Shown here: positions 1 to 9,638 of the stretch, one piece after another
Position numbering within the stretch: position 1 is the first letter of the stretch
Layout of the letters: the number at the start of each line of letters is the position of its first letter
Source of the DNA: an uncultured Aquimarina sp.
GTDB lineage: Bacteria; Bacteroidota; Bacteroidia; Flavobacteriales; Flavobacteriaceae
Direction: 5' to 3'
Length of the DNA: 64,000 bases
Assembly: GCA_947495425.1 (NCBI GenBank)
Contig: CANLYR010000001.1
Span: 62,001-126,000 of the forward strand
Translations under genes and position numbers: made by a program
The notes under the pieces: model-generated
Databases searched by the model: none
Told to the model about the DNA's origin: nothing
Seen by the model: the letters and a program-made list of their open reading frames with translations, nothing else

Positions 1-2
1 TG

Positions 3-401
3 CCTATTGCAAAGAAAAAAAGCAATACACAGAAAAAGCGGTTAGAAGGGCTAGCTCTAAAAGTACTTACAGAAAACTTAGATCAACTTATGATCAATGA
101 GAAAATCTATTTAGATCATAAACTTACACTTGTAGAACTTGCGCAGCGTTTAAACACCTCTACAAATAATGTGTCATGGTTGCTTAATAATAGTTATAAA
201 AGTACTTTCTATGATTATGTAAATCAGTACAGGGTTAAAGAATTTATACAGAAAATACAGAACGGAGAACACCAAAACCATACGTTATTTGCATTATCTA
301 TGGATTCTGGATTTAGCTCTAAATCTACGTTTAATAAAGCATTCAAAATGTTTGTTAATGATACCCCTAGTAATTATATCAAAAAATTGAATATCACCTG
401 A
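3..401 (+). CDS. AraC-family regulator, C-terminal part (cut by window start)
   Basis: The reading frame is open from base 3 of the window, so the N-terminus is missing. The visible ~132 residues hold a two-helix-turn-helix AraC-type DNA-binding domain: a first HTH around LVELAQRLNTSTNNVSWLL and a second around LSMDSGFSSKSTFNKAFK, followed by the usual terminal P-x-x-Y. The charged stretch before the domain (KKKSNTQKKR) looks like the cytosolic linker that follows a multi-pass membrane sensor in flavobacterial relatives such as the gene at 28788-29879. The membrane part is inferred, as it lies outside the window. The target is unknown; the lipoprotein gene 130 bp downstream on the same strand is one candidate. 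Confidence 0.85.
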   Translation, partial: PIAKKKSNTQKKRLEGLALKVLTENLDQLMINEKIYLDHKLTLVELAQRLNTSTNNVSWLLNNSYKSTFYDYVNQYRVKEFIQKIQNGEHQNHTLFALSMDSGFSSKSTFNKAFKMFVNDTPSNYIKKLNIT

Positions 402-531
402 TGCTACTATAAAGTAGGATTGTATTACATAACGGTCTCTTGCATATTGAAAATCTGTTCTGCTGTATAGCTACGGTCGATTTCTTTGGTTTTTGAACAT
501 ATATTTATCAAAACTTTAAAAACTAAATACA

Positions 532-1461
532 ATGAAAGTACACAGTAAAAACAATTTTGTAAGAGCAGTTTGGTTCACATTAGTATTAGGAATTCCTCTA
601 TTAGTATCATCCTGTTATGGCGATGGGGTTGATCCTGATCCAGAAGTAGAAACAATGATTAGCGATTTTCCTGCAAATGGAGCGTTGTCGTTAGATAGAA
701 AAGGCAATATTTATATTTCAGAATACGGCAGGTTTGTTGATACGGGTGGTAGCGGTACACGCATTTTTAAAATCTCACCAAAAGGAAGAATATTAGATAC
801 TATCCAAGGGTTATCTGGTCCTCTGGGTACTGCCACGGATTCCAAAGGGAATTTATATGTAAATAACGCGAATAATACAGTAAATGGCCAGGTGCTAAGA
901 GTCAGTCCAGATGGTGATAGAGATGTAATCGCTACGATTGATGGATGGCCTAGCAGTATGACGATAGATCACAATGATAATCTATTTATATCTAACTATA
1001 CGGCACCAACGGTTCATAAAATTTCTGCAGATGGTGTAGTAACTGTATTAGCCAATGACCCTAGATTATTTGGCGGTGTGGGTATTGATTTGGATAGTAA
1101 AGGCAATGTAATCGTAGCTAATTTTTATACAGCCGATATTTATTCTATTGATAACAATGGTGAAATTTCATTGATTGCGAATATCCCAGATATTGTGATT
1201 CAAAATTTTGGCATAGGATACATTACTGTTGTTAATGATGTGATTTATGCTACAGGTATAGCTGTTAATTATGTATATAAGGTTTCATTAGATGGAACTA
1301 TAGAAACTTTTGCCGGTACTGGTGAAAATGCTCAGGTCGATGGACCACTGCTCGAAGCATCATTTGTCAACCCAAATGGAATTACATTTGATCACTATTC
1401 AAAAACACTGTATATATCAGAGTATACGGGTGTGGGAGGTGTGAGAAAAATTAAGCTATAA
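532..1461 (+). CDS. SMP-30/NHL-type beta-propeller lipoprotein
   Basis: This 309-residue protein has a signal peptide ending in a lipobox, LLVSSC, with the lipidated cysteine at residue 28, so it should be anchored in the cell envelope. The body repeats a motif of the form D-x-x-G-N-[IL]-[YF]-[VI]-[SAN] about every 40-50 residues (for example DRKGNIYIS, DSKGNLYVN, DHNDNLFIS, DSKGNVIVA), typical of SMP-30/gluconolactonase and NHL beta-propellers. Members of the superfamily include lactonases and ligand-binding scaffolds; I cannot choose between these. The upstream AraC-type gene on the same strand may regulate it. Confidence 0.8.
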   Translation: MKVHSKNNFVRAVWFTLVLGIPLLVSSCYGDGVDPDPEVETMISDFPANGALSLDRKGNIYISEYGRFVDTGGSGTRIFKISPKGRILDTIQGLSGPLGTATDSKGNLYVNNANNTVNGQVLRVSPDGDRDVIATIDGWPSSMTIDHNDNLFISNYTAPTVHKISADGVVTVLANDPRLFGGVGIDLDSKGNVIVANFYTADIYSIDNNGEISLIANIPDIVIQNFGIGYITVVNDVIYATGIAVNYVYKVSLDGTIETFAGTGENAQVDGPLLEASFVNPNGITFDHYSKTLYISEYTGVGGVRKIKL

Positions 1462-1511
1462 AACAGATTTGCTTTATTGATCTCAGAATAATCAAAACTA
1501 CATGTATTTAT

Positions 1512-1565
1512 GCATTTCACAGTGAGCCCTTAGCAAATAATAGTTGAAGGCTAACTGTGAAATGC
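1512..1565. terminator. Long hairpin between convergent genes
   Basis: A perfect 12-bp inverted repeat (GCATTTCACAGT at 1512-1523 and its complement at 1554-1565) encloses about 30 nt. It lies between convergent genes ending at 1461 and 1630. No clear T-run follows, so its role as a terminator is an inference from position. Confidence 0.45.
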
Positions 1566-1629
1566 TAAGATTATATGTCTTGCCGATTTTACCCAGATTT
1601 TATAAAATGTTTGAAAGTACTTTTAGAAG

Positions 1630-2472
1630 TTAATCAGAATTAATTTCCGCTTGCTTTGCTTTAAGCATTACAGCAACTTTATAGAGTAAGATGATTTCTA
1701 AAATGATAGTGGGTGTTAATAAAACGAATCCAACCAAAGATAAAATAATGGTAGCCATAAAGCTATAGGTAATAATTTCAAAAATTCCGGTTATGGTTGC
1801 GATTGTTCCCAAACCATTTTTTAGGCGTAGTACCGAGATCCCAAAAAGGATGCCTATAACCCCATACGTTACAGCCTCTGCATCAAGTATGATTTCAGGA
1901 TTAAACGATCCGATAAAAAGCGATAAAATGTCGTAGGTATAGAAGATGCAAGTAATAAAAATGAAGATAAAGGCAGTGATGCGTAGCAAGTAATTTTTAA
2001 AGATTTTACTGATAAGAATAAATCCACGTACAAACAGGATGATAGAAATCAGGATGACTAATTTTAAAGCAATATATACAGTTACATTTGTAATCATTCT
2101 ATCTTCAAAATGGCGGAAGTAGTCTACTGCAAATTCTGCAAAACCAATAATAAAATATACAATACCACTAATCCAGGCGATAGAAAGCTGTTTGGTTAAG
2201 AAGCTAACTTCTTTTTGATCGTCAATTTCGAGTAAAAATAACTTTTTAAACTCCTTGGTAACTTTTGAATCTTCAGACTTAATTTTGTCAAGATCATAAT
2301 CCAAAGCTGATAGTATTGTTTTTATTGTATAACTCCTGGGCGTTACTTCTCCGGCTTCGATACGTTGAATGGTACGAACACTAATATTACATTGTTCTAC
2401 TAGCTCTTCTTGTGTGAGACCTTTTGATTTTCTGAGTTCAGAAATTTTCTGACCTAATGCTGGCTGTTTCAT
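1630..2472 (-). CDS. XRE-family regulator with C-terminal membrane domain
   Basis: The first ~65 residues form an HTH_3/XRE DNA-binding domain (LGQKISELRKSKGLTQEELV, then NISVRTIQRIEAGEVTPR). The remaining ~200 residues contain about five hydrophobic segments, so the regulator appears to be fixed in the inner membrane. I place the start at the Met of MKQPALG (2472) because the HTH begins there in relatives I recall; in-frame Met codons also lie upstream at 2490 and 2502. The signal and target are unknown. It is transcribed away from mfd, its upstream neighbour, with about 125 bp between them and no operon partner. Confidence 0.8.
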   Translation of the reverse strand: MKQPALGQKISELRKSKGLTQEELVEQCNISVRTIQRIEAGEVTPRSYTIKTILSALDYDLDKIKSEDSKVTKEFKKLFLLEIDDQKEVSFLTKQLSIAWISGIVYFIIGFAEFAVDYFRHFEDRMITNVTVYIALKLVILISIILFVRGFILISKIFKNYLLRITAFIFIFITCIFYTYDILSLFIGSFNPEIILDAEAVTYGVIGILFGISVLRLKNGLGTIATITGIFEIITYSFMATIILSLVGFVLLTPTIILEIILLYKVAVMLKAKQAEINSD

Positions 2473-2598
2473 GATGTGATTGATTTTCATTTTGTTCAGC
2501 AATATTAGTTTTCAGAATTAGGTTCTCAAATTATTTTAGTTGTATTTTACCCGACATTTACCTGCCAAAGTGATAAAAAGTAAGGGTGGTCATCGGTT

Positions 2599-5500
2599 TT
2601 ATATTTCGGTTTCAACTTTGCTTTTGGGTAGTAAAGGTTTTAAAACCCTCAGCGCTTTATCTACAGAATCTATGTTCTCGAACGTCAATAACAATCGTAA
2701 GCCATTACGGGTTTGTTTTTCTTTCATTTTGCAGATGCCAGAGTTTTGCTGTACATACTGAAGCACTTTTGAAAATGCTGGACTTTGATAAAAACTGGAT
2801 TGTTGATCACTTATAAAATATCCGATTAATTTATTTTGTTTCAAGATTATTTTTTCTAACCCAATCGAAGTGGCTATCCATTTGATCCGAACTGAGTTGA
2901 GTAAATCAACCGCTTGATCCGGGAGTTCACCAAAACGATCAATCAATCGTTTTTCATACCCCTGTAGTGCTTCTTCATCTTTGATCGAATTAAGCTCAGT
3001 ATATAAGTTTAAACGCTCGGTGATGTTATTGATATAATCATCTGGGAATAGCAATTCAAAATCAGTATCGATCTGGGTGTCTTTTAGAAATACTTTTTCT
3101 TTAGCATCATCTTCATAAAGCTCTGCAAATTCATTTTCTTTGAGTTCTTCTATGGCTTCATTCAGGATTTTTTGATAGGTGTCAAAACCAATTTCATTAA
3201 TAAAGCCACTTTGTTCACCCCCAAGTAAATCTCCCGCACCACGTATCTCGAGATCTTTCATCGCGATATTAAAACCACTACCTAAATCAGAATGTTGTTC
3301 TAAGGCTGTGATCCGTTTGCGCGCATCTTCGGTCATAGCAGAGTAGGGTGGCGTAATAAAATAACAGAATGCTTTTTTGTTACTTCTTCCCACTCGTCCA
3401 CGCATCTGATGCAAATCAGACACTCCAAAATTATTAGCGTTATTGATAAAAATGGTATTGGCGTTGGGCACATCTAATCCACTCTCGACAATGGTTGTAG
3501 AAACCAACACGTCGAACTCCCCGTTCATAAAAGAAAGCATTAGATCTTCTAATTTTTTACCTTCCATTTGTCCGTGGCCGACAGCCACTTTAGCATCAGG
3601 TACCAGGCGCTGTATCATTCCGGCTACTTCTTTAATATTTTCTATACGATTATGGATAAAAAATACTTGTCCGCCCCGTTGGATTTCATAACTTACAGCA
3701 TCCCTAATCGTTTCTTCGCCAAACCGTATTACATGAGTTTCTATTGGATATCGATTGGGTGGAGGCGTGGTAATGGTTGATAAATCTCTTGCGGCCATCA
3801 AACTAAATTGTAAGGTTCTAGGGATCGGCGTAGCGGTCAGTGTTAGGGTGTCTACATTTTCTTTGATTGTTTTAAGCTTGTCTTTTACAGACACTCCAAA
3901 TTTTTGTTCTTCATCAATAACCAATAACCCAAGATCTTTGAATTTCACGTTTTTATTGACTAGCTGATGCGTACCGATAATAATATCTACTTTTCCTGCA
4001 GCCAGATCTTCAAGGGTTTCTCTTTTTTGTTTTGCTGTGCGGAAACGGTTTACATAATCTACTACTACAGGAAAATCTTTAAGACGTTCTCTAAAGGTTT
4101 TTGCATGCTGAAAAGCAAGAATTGTAGTAGGAACCAAAATAGCTACTTGTTTTCCATTATCTACGGCTTTAAATGCCGCACGAATAGCGACTTCGGTTTT
4201 ACCAAAACCAACATCACCACAGATCAAACGATCCATGGGGCGCTCACTTTCCATATCGGCCTTCACGGCTTCGGTAGCTGTACTTTGATCGGGAGTGTCT
4301 TCATAAATAAAAGAAGCTTCTAGCTCGTGTTGCAAGTAACTATCGGGGTTGTACTGAAACCCTTTTTGTAATCTTCGCTTGGCGTAGAGTTGAATTAAAT
4401 TAAATGCAATATGTTTTACGCGTGCTTTTGTTTTTTGTTTTAATGTTTTCCATGCCTTGGAGCCTAGTTTGTAGATCTGTGGGGCTTTGCCATCTTTACC
4501 ATTAAATTTTGAAATCTTATGCAGTGAGTGAATGCTTAGGTAAAGCACATCTCTTTCACCATAAATCAATTTTATAGCTTCTTGCTTTTTGCCATCGACA
4601 TCAATTTTTTGTAATCCTCCAAATTTTCCAATACCATGATCGATATGAGTTACATAATCTCCAACGTCGAGATTAGTAAGTTCTTTAAGTGTGATAGCTT
4701 GTTTTTTGGCATATCCGTTCTTAAGATTAAATTTGTGGTATCGCTCAAAGATCTGATGATCGGTATAACAAACTATTTTTTGATTGTGATCAATAAATCC
4801 TTGAAAAGCAGAAAAAACAACGGTTTCATATTGTTTTACATCAAGATCGGCATCATCAAAAATATCATGAAAACGCTTTGCTTGTTGATCACTTACACAA
4901 AAGATATAGTTTTTGTAGCCATTCTCATAGTTTTCATTTAGGTTTTGTATCAGTAAATCAAATTGTTTATTAAAAGAAGGTTGCGGTTTTATATCAAACT
5001 TTATGGCATAATCCGCTTTGGTCATTGGTCGATTGCCAATCTCGACCAGTGTAAAACCCAATAGTTGTTTTTTGATGAGTTCAGCATTGGCAAAAAGTGC
5101 TGATGGAGTACTTCGTTTAATATCTTGAGAGAGCGTATCAAAAGTTTCTCTAGCTTTTTCAAAATTGGTGTCAATTCGTTCTAAAAGCAGGTCGATATCC
5201 TTTGCAAAAATGATAGTTTTTGAAGCTATGTAGTTCAGAAAACTCTCCCGGGTTTCCTGCATGGCTTTGTTTTCAACATTAGGAATGATGGTGATCTTCT
5301 TGATTTGCTCGGTAGAGAGTTGAGTGGCTACATCAAAGGTTCTGATACTATCAACTTCATCACCAAAAAATTCTATTCGATACGGCTCGTCATTACTAAA
5401 AGAAAAGACATCAACAATACCACCACGCACCGAAAATTCCCCTGGCTCGGTTACAAAATCTACGCGTTGAAACTGATATTCAAACAAGACTTCGTTTACA

Positions 5501-5964
5501 AAATCCAAAGACAATGTGTCATTGATACTTATTTTTAGCGTATTTTTTTCAAGTTCCTTTCGCGTTACTACTTTTTCAAATAAAGCATCGGGATAGGTAA
5601 TAATAAGAGCCGGTTTTTTTCTAGAGTTAATTCTGTTTAATACTTCAGCACGTAATAATACATTAGCATTATCGGTTTCTTCAATTTGATAGGGTCTACG
5701 ATAACTGCCAGGATAAAAAAGTACATTTTTATCTCCTAATAATTGCTCTAAATCATTTAGGTAATAAGCAGCTTCTTCTTTATCATTAAAAATACAGAGA
5801 AAAGGAAGATCTGCTGTCATAAATACATGTTCAATAGCAAATGATAATGATGATCCGATAAGACCTTGAAGATGTATTTTTGCTTCGGTTTGGGCAATAG
5901 CTTTTCCTAGTTTCTGCAATTGCGGAGACTTTGCAACTATTTGCGTGATTGAAGTTCTACTCAC
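2599..5964 (-). CDS. mfd: Transcription-repair coupling factor Mfd
   Basis: Mfd removes RNA polymerase stalled at DNA lesions and recruits UvrA for nucleotide excision repair. At 1121 residues the length is normal. The order of domains fits: an N-terminal UvrB-like region, an RNA-polymerase-interacting CarD-like domain near residues 435-450 (LDVGDYVTHIDHGIGKF), and a RecG-like helicase with Walker A GDVGFGKTEVA (~585), Walker B variant DEEQKFG (~686), TLTATPIPRTLQ and QMRGRVGRS. A C-terminal TRCF domain follows. It appears monocistronic. Several long open frames on the opposite strand are shadows of it. Confidence 0.98.
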   Translation of the reverse strand: MSRTSITQIVAKSPQLQKLGKAIAQTEAKIHLQGLIGSSLSFAIEHVFMTADLPFLCIFNDKEEAAYYLNDLEQLLGDKNVLFYPGSYRRPYQIEETDNANVLLRAEVLNRINSRKKPALIITYPDALFEKVVTRKELEKNTLKISINDTLSLDFVNEVLFEYQFQRVDFVTEPGEFSVRGGIVDVFSFSNDEPYRIEFFGDEVDSIRTFDVATQLSTEQIKKITIIPNVENKAMQETRESFLNYIASKTIIFAKDIDLLLERIDTNFEKARETFDTLSQDIKRSTPSALFANAELIKKQLLGFTLVEIGNRPMTKADYAIKFDIKPQPSFNKQFDLLIQNLNENYENGYKNYIFCVSDQQAKRFHDIFDDADLDVKQYETVVFSAFQGFIDHNQKIVCYTDHQIFERYHKFNLKNGYAKKQAITLKELTNLDVGDYVTHIDHGIGKFGGLQKIDVDGKKQEAIKLIYGERDVLYLSIHSLHKISKFNGKDGKAPQIYKLGSKAWKTLKQKTKARVKHIAFNLIQLYAKRRLQKGFQYNPDSYLQHELEASFIYEDTPDQSTATEAVKADMESERPMDRLICGDVGFGKTEVAIRAAFKAVDNGKQVAILVPTTILAFQHAKTFRERLKDFPVVVDYVNRFRTAKQKRETLEDLAAGKVDIIIGTHQLVNKNVKFKDLGLLVIDEEQKFGVSVKDKLKTIKENVDTLTLTATPIPRTLQFSLMAARDLSTITTPPPNRYPIETHVIRFGEETIRDAVSYEIQRGGQVFFIHNRIENIKEVAGMIQRLVPDAKVAVGHGQMEGKKLEDLMLSFMNGEFDVLVSTTIVESGLDVPNANTIFINNANNFGVSDLHQMRGRVGRSNKKAFCYFITPPYSAMTEDARKRITALEQHSDLGSGFNIAMKDLEIRGAGDLLGGEQSGFINEIGFDTYQKILNEAIEELKENEFAELYEDDAKEKVFLKDTQIDTDFELLFPDDYINNITERLNLYTELNSIKDEEALQGYEKRLIDRFGELPDQAVDLLNSVRIKWIATSIGLEKIILKQNKLIGYFISDQQSSFYQSPAFSKVLQYVQQNSGICKMKEKQTRNGLRLLLTFENIDSVDKALRVLKPLLPKSKVETEI

Positions 5965-6153
5965 GTAACAAGAATTTTAGCGCAAATATACTATCATTCT
6001 TTTAGTTTCTAAAATCACGTATTGATTGAGGGAAGAATAGTACCTAAAGAGTTCATCTATTCCATAAAGCTGCAATATATTAGAAATTAAAACCACAAAC
6101 AGGTAATAATCCTCAATATTAGTACATAAATTGTGGTATAATTTATAGTTTTT

Positions 6154-7503
6154 ATGATAATCGAAGAATTTGATGTATTTGTTATTGGTACAGGGATCGC
6201 TGGTCAAACCGTTGCTGAAGCATGCGTGAAGCAGAAATTGAAGGTTGCTATGACCGATAAGCGGGCCTATGGCGGAACGTGTGCAAATAGAGGCTGCGAT
6301 CCTAAAAAAATAATTCTCGGAATTACAGAAATATTAGAATCTGCTCAAAAATTAGAGGGGAAGGGAATTAAAAAAGTGCCCAAAGCAAGCTGGCAACAAG
6401 TTATAGCATTCAAAAAAGAATTTACAACACCAATACCAGTATCTACAGAAAAAAAATTAAATGATCTTGGGATTACTTTATACCATCAAGCACCAACTTT
6501 TGTTGATAACAACACATTACTGGTAGAAGGAAAAAAAATTAAGGCTACAACAATTGTAATCGCCTCTGGACTAATTCCTCGACCTCTTGATATATCGGGT
6601 GCATCATTAACCCTTACCAGTGATGAGTTTTTGACATTAGAGACGCTACCGGATAGTATGATTTTTATAGGTGCAGGTTATATAGGTATGGAGTTTGCAC
6701 ATATGGCTGCACGTTTTGGGGTTGAGGTAACGGTTATAGATTCGGGAGAAAGACCACTGTCTGTTTTTGATGAAGACTTAGTTAATCATTTGGTAGAAGC
6801 TTCTAAGAATCTGGGGATTAAATTTATAGGTAATGCCCAGATCCTTTCAATAGAAGCTCTGAGAATCAATAAACGCGTGCATTATATGGTGAATGGTGAA
6901 AAAAAATCGACCAAAGCTGCGTTAATTTTTAACACTACAGGAAGAATACCTTCTATCCATAACCTGGATCTAGAAATAGGAGGCGTTTCCTATTCAGAAA
7001 GAGGAGTTGAAGTAAACGAATATTTGCAAAACCCAAAAAACACATCGGTATTTGCTTGTGGTGATGTTTCTGATCATAGTGTGCCATTAACACCCTTATC
7101 AACACGTGAGGCGAAAGTCGTAGCACATAATATTTTAAATAATTCAAAAAAGAAGATAGAGGTACCCGTAATCCCTTCTGTTGCATTTACGCTACCCAAT
7201 ATTGCCGCCGTAGGATTATCTGAGAAGGAAGCCAAACAAGAATTTGGTGACATTACAGTGAATACTAGTCTAGCCTCAGAATTTTTCAATGCAAAACGTA
7301 TTAATCAAAAAATATACGGCTATAAAACTATTATTAATGCAAAGAATAATCAAATACTTGGAGCACACCTTATAGGGCCCGAAGCAGGTGAAATTATTAA
7401 TCTGTTTGCCATGGCTATGTACAAAAACATGACTACAAACGAGATTAAAGATATGATTTTTACCTATCCTAGCTGGAGTGGTGATATTCAATATATGATA
7501 TAA
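6154..7503 (+). CDS. NAD(P)/FAD-dependent disulfide oxidoreductase, class I fold
   Basis: This 449-residue flavoprotein resembles glutathione, mercuric and dihydrolipoamide reductases. It has an N-terminal FAD motif (VIGTGIAGQ), a redox disulfide pair C43-x4-C48 in GTCANRGCDPKK, a second dinucleotide motif (GAGYIGMEFA), the FAD-contacting ACGDVSD and a dimerisation domain. At the C-terminus the usual catalytic HPT-x-x-E signature is replaced by TYPSWSGD, so the active-site base His is Tyr. The substrate cannot be glutathione or lipoamide by simple analogy. It is a single gene, convergent with the TspO-like gene (1 bp apart). Confidence 0.85.
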   Translation: MIIEEFDVFVIGTGIAGQTVAEACVKQKLKVAMTDKRAYGGTCANRGCDPKKIILGITEILESAQKLEGKGIKKVPKASWQQVIAFKKEFTTPIPVSTEKKLNDLGITLYHQAPTFVDNNTLLVEGKKIKATTIVIASGLIPRPLDISGASLTLTSDEFLTLETLPDSMIFIGAGYIGMEFAHMAARFGVEVTVIDSGERPLSVFDEDLVNHLVEASKNLGIKFIGNAQILSIEALRINKRVHYMVNGEKKSTKAALIFNTTGRIPSIHNLDLEIGGVSYSERGVEVNEYLQNPKNTSVFACGDVSDHSVPLTPLSTREAKVVAHNILNNSKKKIEVPVIPSVAFTLPNIAAVGLSEKEAKQEFGDITVNTSLASEFFNAKRINQKIYGYKTIINAKNNQILGAHLIGPEAGEIINLFAMAMYKNMTTNEIKDMIFTYPSWSGDIQYMI

Positions 7504-7504
7504 C

Positions 7505-8305
7505 TCACGATTTTTTTTGTCTTTCGATATATTTTTTGAGAGGGTTAGTTGCCCTGTTTTGATAGCCATGTGCAATACATGTAGCCAATAAAATTATACA
7601 ACAAGTTGCTGCCGTGATTGCTATCATTTCATACGTATCTTTATGACGTATATAAATAGCAAAAATTGCCCATATACCTACCAGTGCAAATTCTCTCATA
7701 TTTCTTCTCATAATCATTAATAAATTAATAACCATTGCAATAATGATCATGACTATCGTCCATTGATCCTCAGAGATTCCAAAACGGCTCCATTCAATTT
7801 TGGTAAGATATGTTGCGATATTAGCTATCGTTGCTACTGTGATCCATCCTGAATAAAGGCATATCGGCCACCAAACAAATGCAATAATAGGTAAGGGAGC
7901 ATCCCATCGCTCCATATTGGTATTAAGGATGATTTTGAGCAAAGCGTACAAGATTCCTACCATAATACATACTGATAAAGCCGTGTAATCGTAGACAAAA
8001 GCAACAACCCAAGATGCATTTAATACATTTGCAATACAAAACCAGTATCCGGTTTCTACTACAAAATCACTACTTTTTGTACTAAAAAACACGCGTCTTA
8101 TCTGAAAAGCAGCATATCCTAGAAGGCTGAAAAAAATAAGTCCCCAAATAGCAAATGCGTACCCCGCAGGGGTAAATAAGTTGTTGTGTTGATTGCTAAG
8201 TTCTCCTATTGTCGTGTTATTAAAACGTAGTGATTGCGACAAATAATTAACAAAAATAACTATAATTACAGACAATAGATTGAGCAGTGCGAGCGTCTTT
8301 TTCAT
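7505..8305 (-). CDS. TspO/MBR-like tryptophan-rich membrane protein
   Basis: An integral membrane protein of about 266 residues with roughly eight hydrophobic segments. The N-terminal half has the TspO-related signature NLFTPAGYAFAIWGLIFF, and many Trp residues lie at membrane edges, as in tryptophan-rich sensory proteins. It is longer than classical TspO (~160 residues, five helices). TspO proteins bind tetrapyrroles or sterols and affect stress responses; a role in light or oxidative stress here is inference. I place the start at MKKTLALLN (8305), with an alternative Met at 8326. Confidence 0.75.
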   Translation of the reverse strand: MKKTLALLNLLSVIIVIFVNYLSQSLRFNNTTIGELSNQHNNLFTPAGYAFAIWGLIFFSLLGYAAFQIRRVFFSTKSSDFVVETGYWFCIANVLNASWVVAFVYDYTALSVCIMVGILYALLKIILNTNMERWDAPLPIIAFVWWPICLYSGWITVATIANIATYLTKIEWSRFGISEDQWTIVMIIIAMVINLLMIMRRNMREFALVGIWAIFAIYIRHKDTYEMIAITAATCCIILLATCIAHGYQNRATNPLKKYIERQKKS

Positions 8306-8371
8306 TTTCAGAATTTTTTCTTTCAAGATAGCCTAATATGAGGATAGATATTAGTTCTAAAGCATCAAACT

Positions 8372-9523
8372 TTAGGCGTAATTGCTAAAACATTGAAGTA
8401 GGGTATCAAATTCTTCTTCAGAATTATATACATGAGGAGAAACCCGAATTGCAGTACCCCGAATGGAAACCATTATATTTTCTTGTTTTAGTTGTTTATT
8501 AAGTTTTTGAAAATCAATATGTTCTGGTAGATATATTCCAAAAAGGTGATGTGCTCTATAATTATCTTCTTCAATAAAACACCCTAAATCCCTTAACTTT
8601 TGAACGGCAGTCATAGCGATTGTTTTGCAATATTCCTGAATCGCTGTCGGGGTCCATTCGAGAAGCTGCTCTATGGATCGGATTAACATTGGTGTTAATA
8701 TAAAATTACTAGATTCTCCTACAGAATATCGTGCTGCTTTTTCCTTAAATCGTTCTTCATATTGTGTAAGTTTTGTGAAATCTTCACTATGGTAACGATT
8801 CATCCAGTTATGTTCGATAGGGGTTCCATCGTTAAAAGCATCGCTATAGTATGCCATTCCGATAGCGTAGGGTCCTAACATCCATTTATAACCTCCACAA
8901 ATTAATGCATCCGGTTCGATTTCCTGAACTGAAAAGGGCAGGGCACCAATACTTTGTGTGCCATCGATGACTAACATCGCATTTACAGTTTTTGTCTTTT
9001 GCCTAATATTTTTTAAGTCAAATAATGTTCCATCGGCCCAATGTACATGGCACATGGCAACTACAGCTGTATTTTTGGTTATTGCGTCGAGAATATATGC
9101 ATTCCACCTAGCGCCTCTGTTTTTAAAATCTTTAGGGGGTTTGACCACCGTAATATGGGCCTCGTTTTTTTGTGCAATTTCTTGCCATATGTACACATTA
9201 CTAGGAAATTGCTCATCGATAAGTAAGATTTCTTCTCCTTTTTTGATCGGTACATTATTGGCAGCATTGGCAATACCATAAGATACCGAAGGTATAATGG
9301 CTGTGTTCTTATAATCAGGCGCAGTAATCAAAGCGGCAAAACGTTGTTTTAATACCTCTCTTTGGTTGAAAAAATCTTCAGGAAAGATTTTATCTGGGTT
9401 GGCTTTTTTGAGTATACTTTTTAGTCCAACTTCCGATACCGATTTTAATTGAGGAGACATGTAAGCACAATTGAGGTATGTGGTGTTTTCAGTAATATCA
9501 AAAAGAGATTTTTGGTGCTGCAT
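8372..9523 (-). CDS. Class V aminotransferase-fold PLP enzyme
   Basis: The protein has the class V aminotransferase/cysteine-desulfurase fold: an N-terminal YLNCAYMSPQ substrate loop, a pyridoxal-binding region with CHVHWADGTLFDL and DGTQSIGA, and the PLP lysine in GGYKWMLGPY. About 383 residues if translation begins at MQHQKSLFD (9523); Met at 9529 and 9571 are alternatives, but the longer N-terminus would run into the terminator at 9570-9600. The substrate is not evident; kynureninase-like, desulfurase and isopenicillin-epimerase-like activities all occur in the family. It has no adjacent pathway gene. Confidence 0.82.
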   Translation of the reverse strand: MQHQKSLFDITENTTYLNCAYMSPQLKSVSEVGLKSILKKANPDKIFPEDFFNQREVLKQRFAALITAPDYKNTAIIPSVSYGIANAANNVPIKKGEEILLIDEQFPSNVYIWQEIAQKNEAHITVVKPPKDFKNRGARWNAYILDAITKNTAVVAMCHVHWADGTLFDLKNIRQKTKTVNAMLVIDGTQSIGALPFSVQEIEPDALICGGYKWMLGPYAIGMAYYSDAFNDGTPIEHNWMNRYHSEDFTKLTQYEERFKEKAARYSVGESSNFILTPMLIRSIEQLLEWTPTAIQEYCKTIAMTAVQKLRDLGCFIEEDNYRAHHLFGIYLPEHIDFQKLNKQLKQENIMVSIRGTAIRVSPHVYNSEEEFDTLLQCFSNYA

Positions 9524-9569
9524 ATACATTATTTTGAAACTAAAATTACTACAATTCTCAATGTGTATC

Positions 9570-9600
9570 AAAAAACCTGTGCTAATATTAACACAGGTTT
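9570..9600 (-). terminator. Intrinsic terminator after the 9639-10325 lipoprotein gene
   Basis: On the minus strand a perfect 9-bp stem (AAACCTGTG with CACAGGTTT) is followed by a run of T. It lies about 40 nt past the stop codon of the lipoprotein gene and before the aminotransferase start, so it probably separates the two transcripts. Confidence 0.75.
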
Positions 9601-9638
9601 GACAGTAATTTTTAAAGTAAACTTAACTCAATATAGAG

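Noticed and set aside
486-507. Promoter of the lipoprotein gene at 532
   Set aside because: TATATTTA is near the consensus, but the nearest TTG gives a spacer of only 11 nt, so it is too weak to list.
3443-5538. Several plus-strand frames of 70-118 codons
   Set aside because: All are shadows of mfd on the opposite strand.
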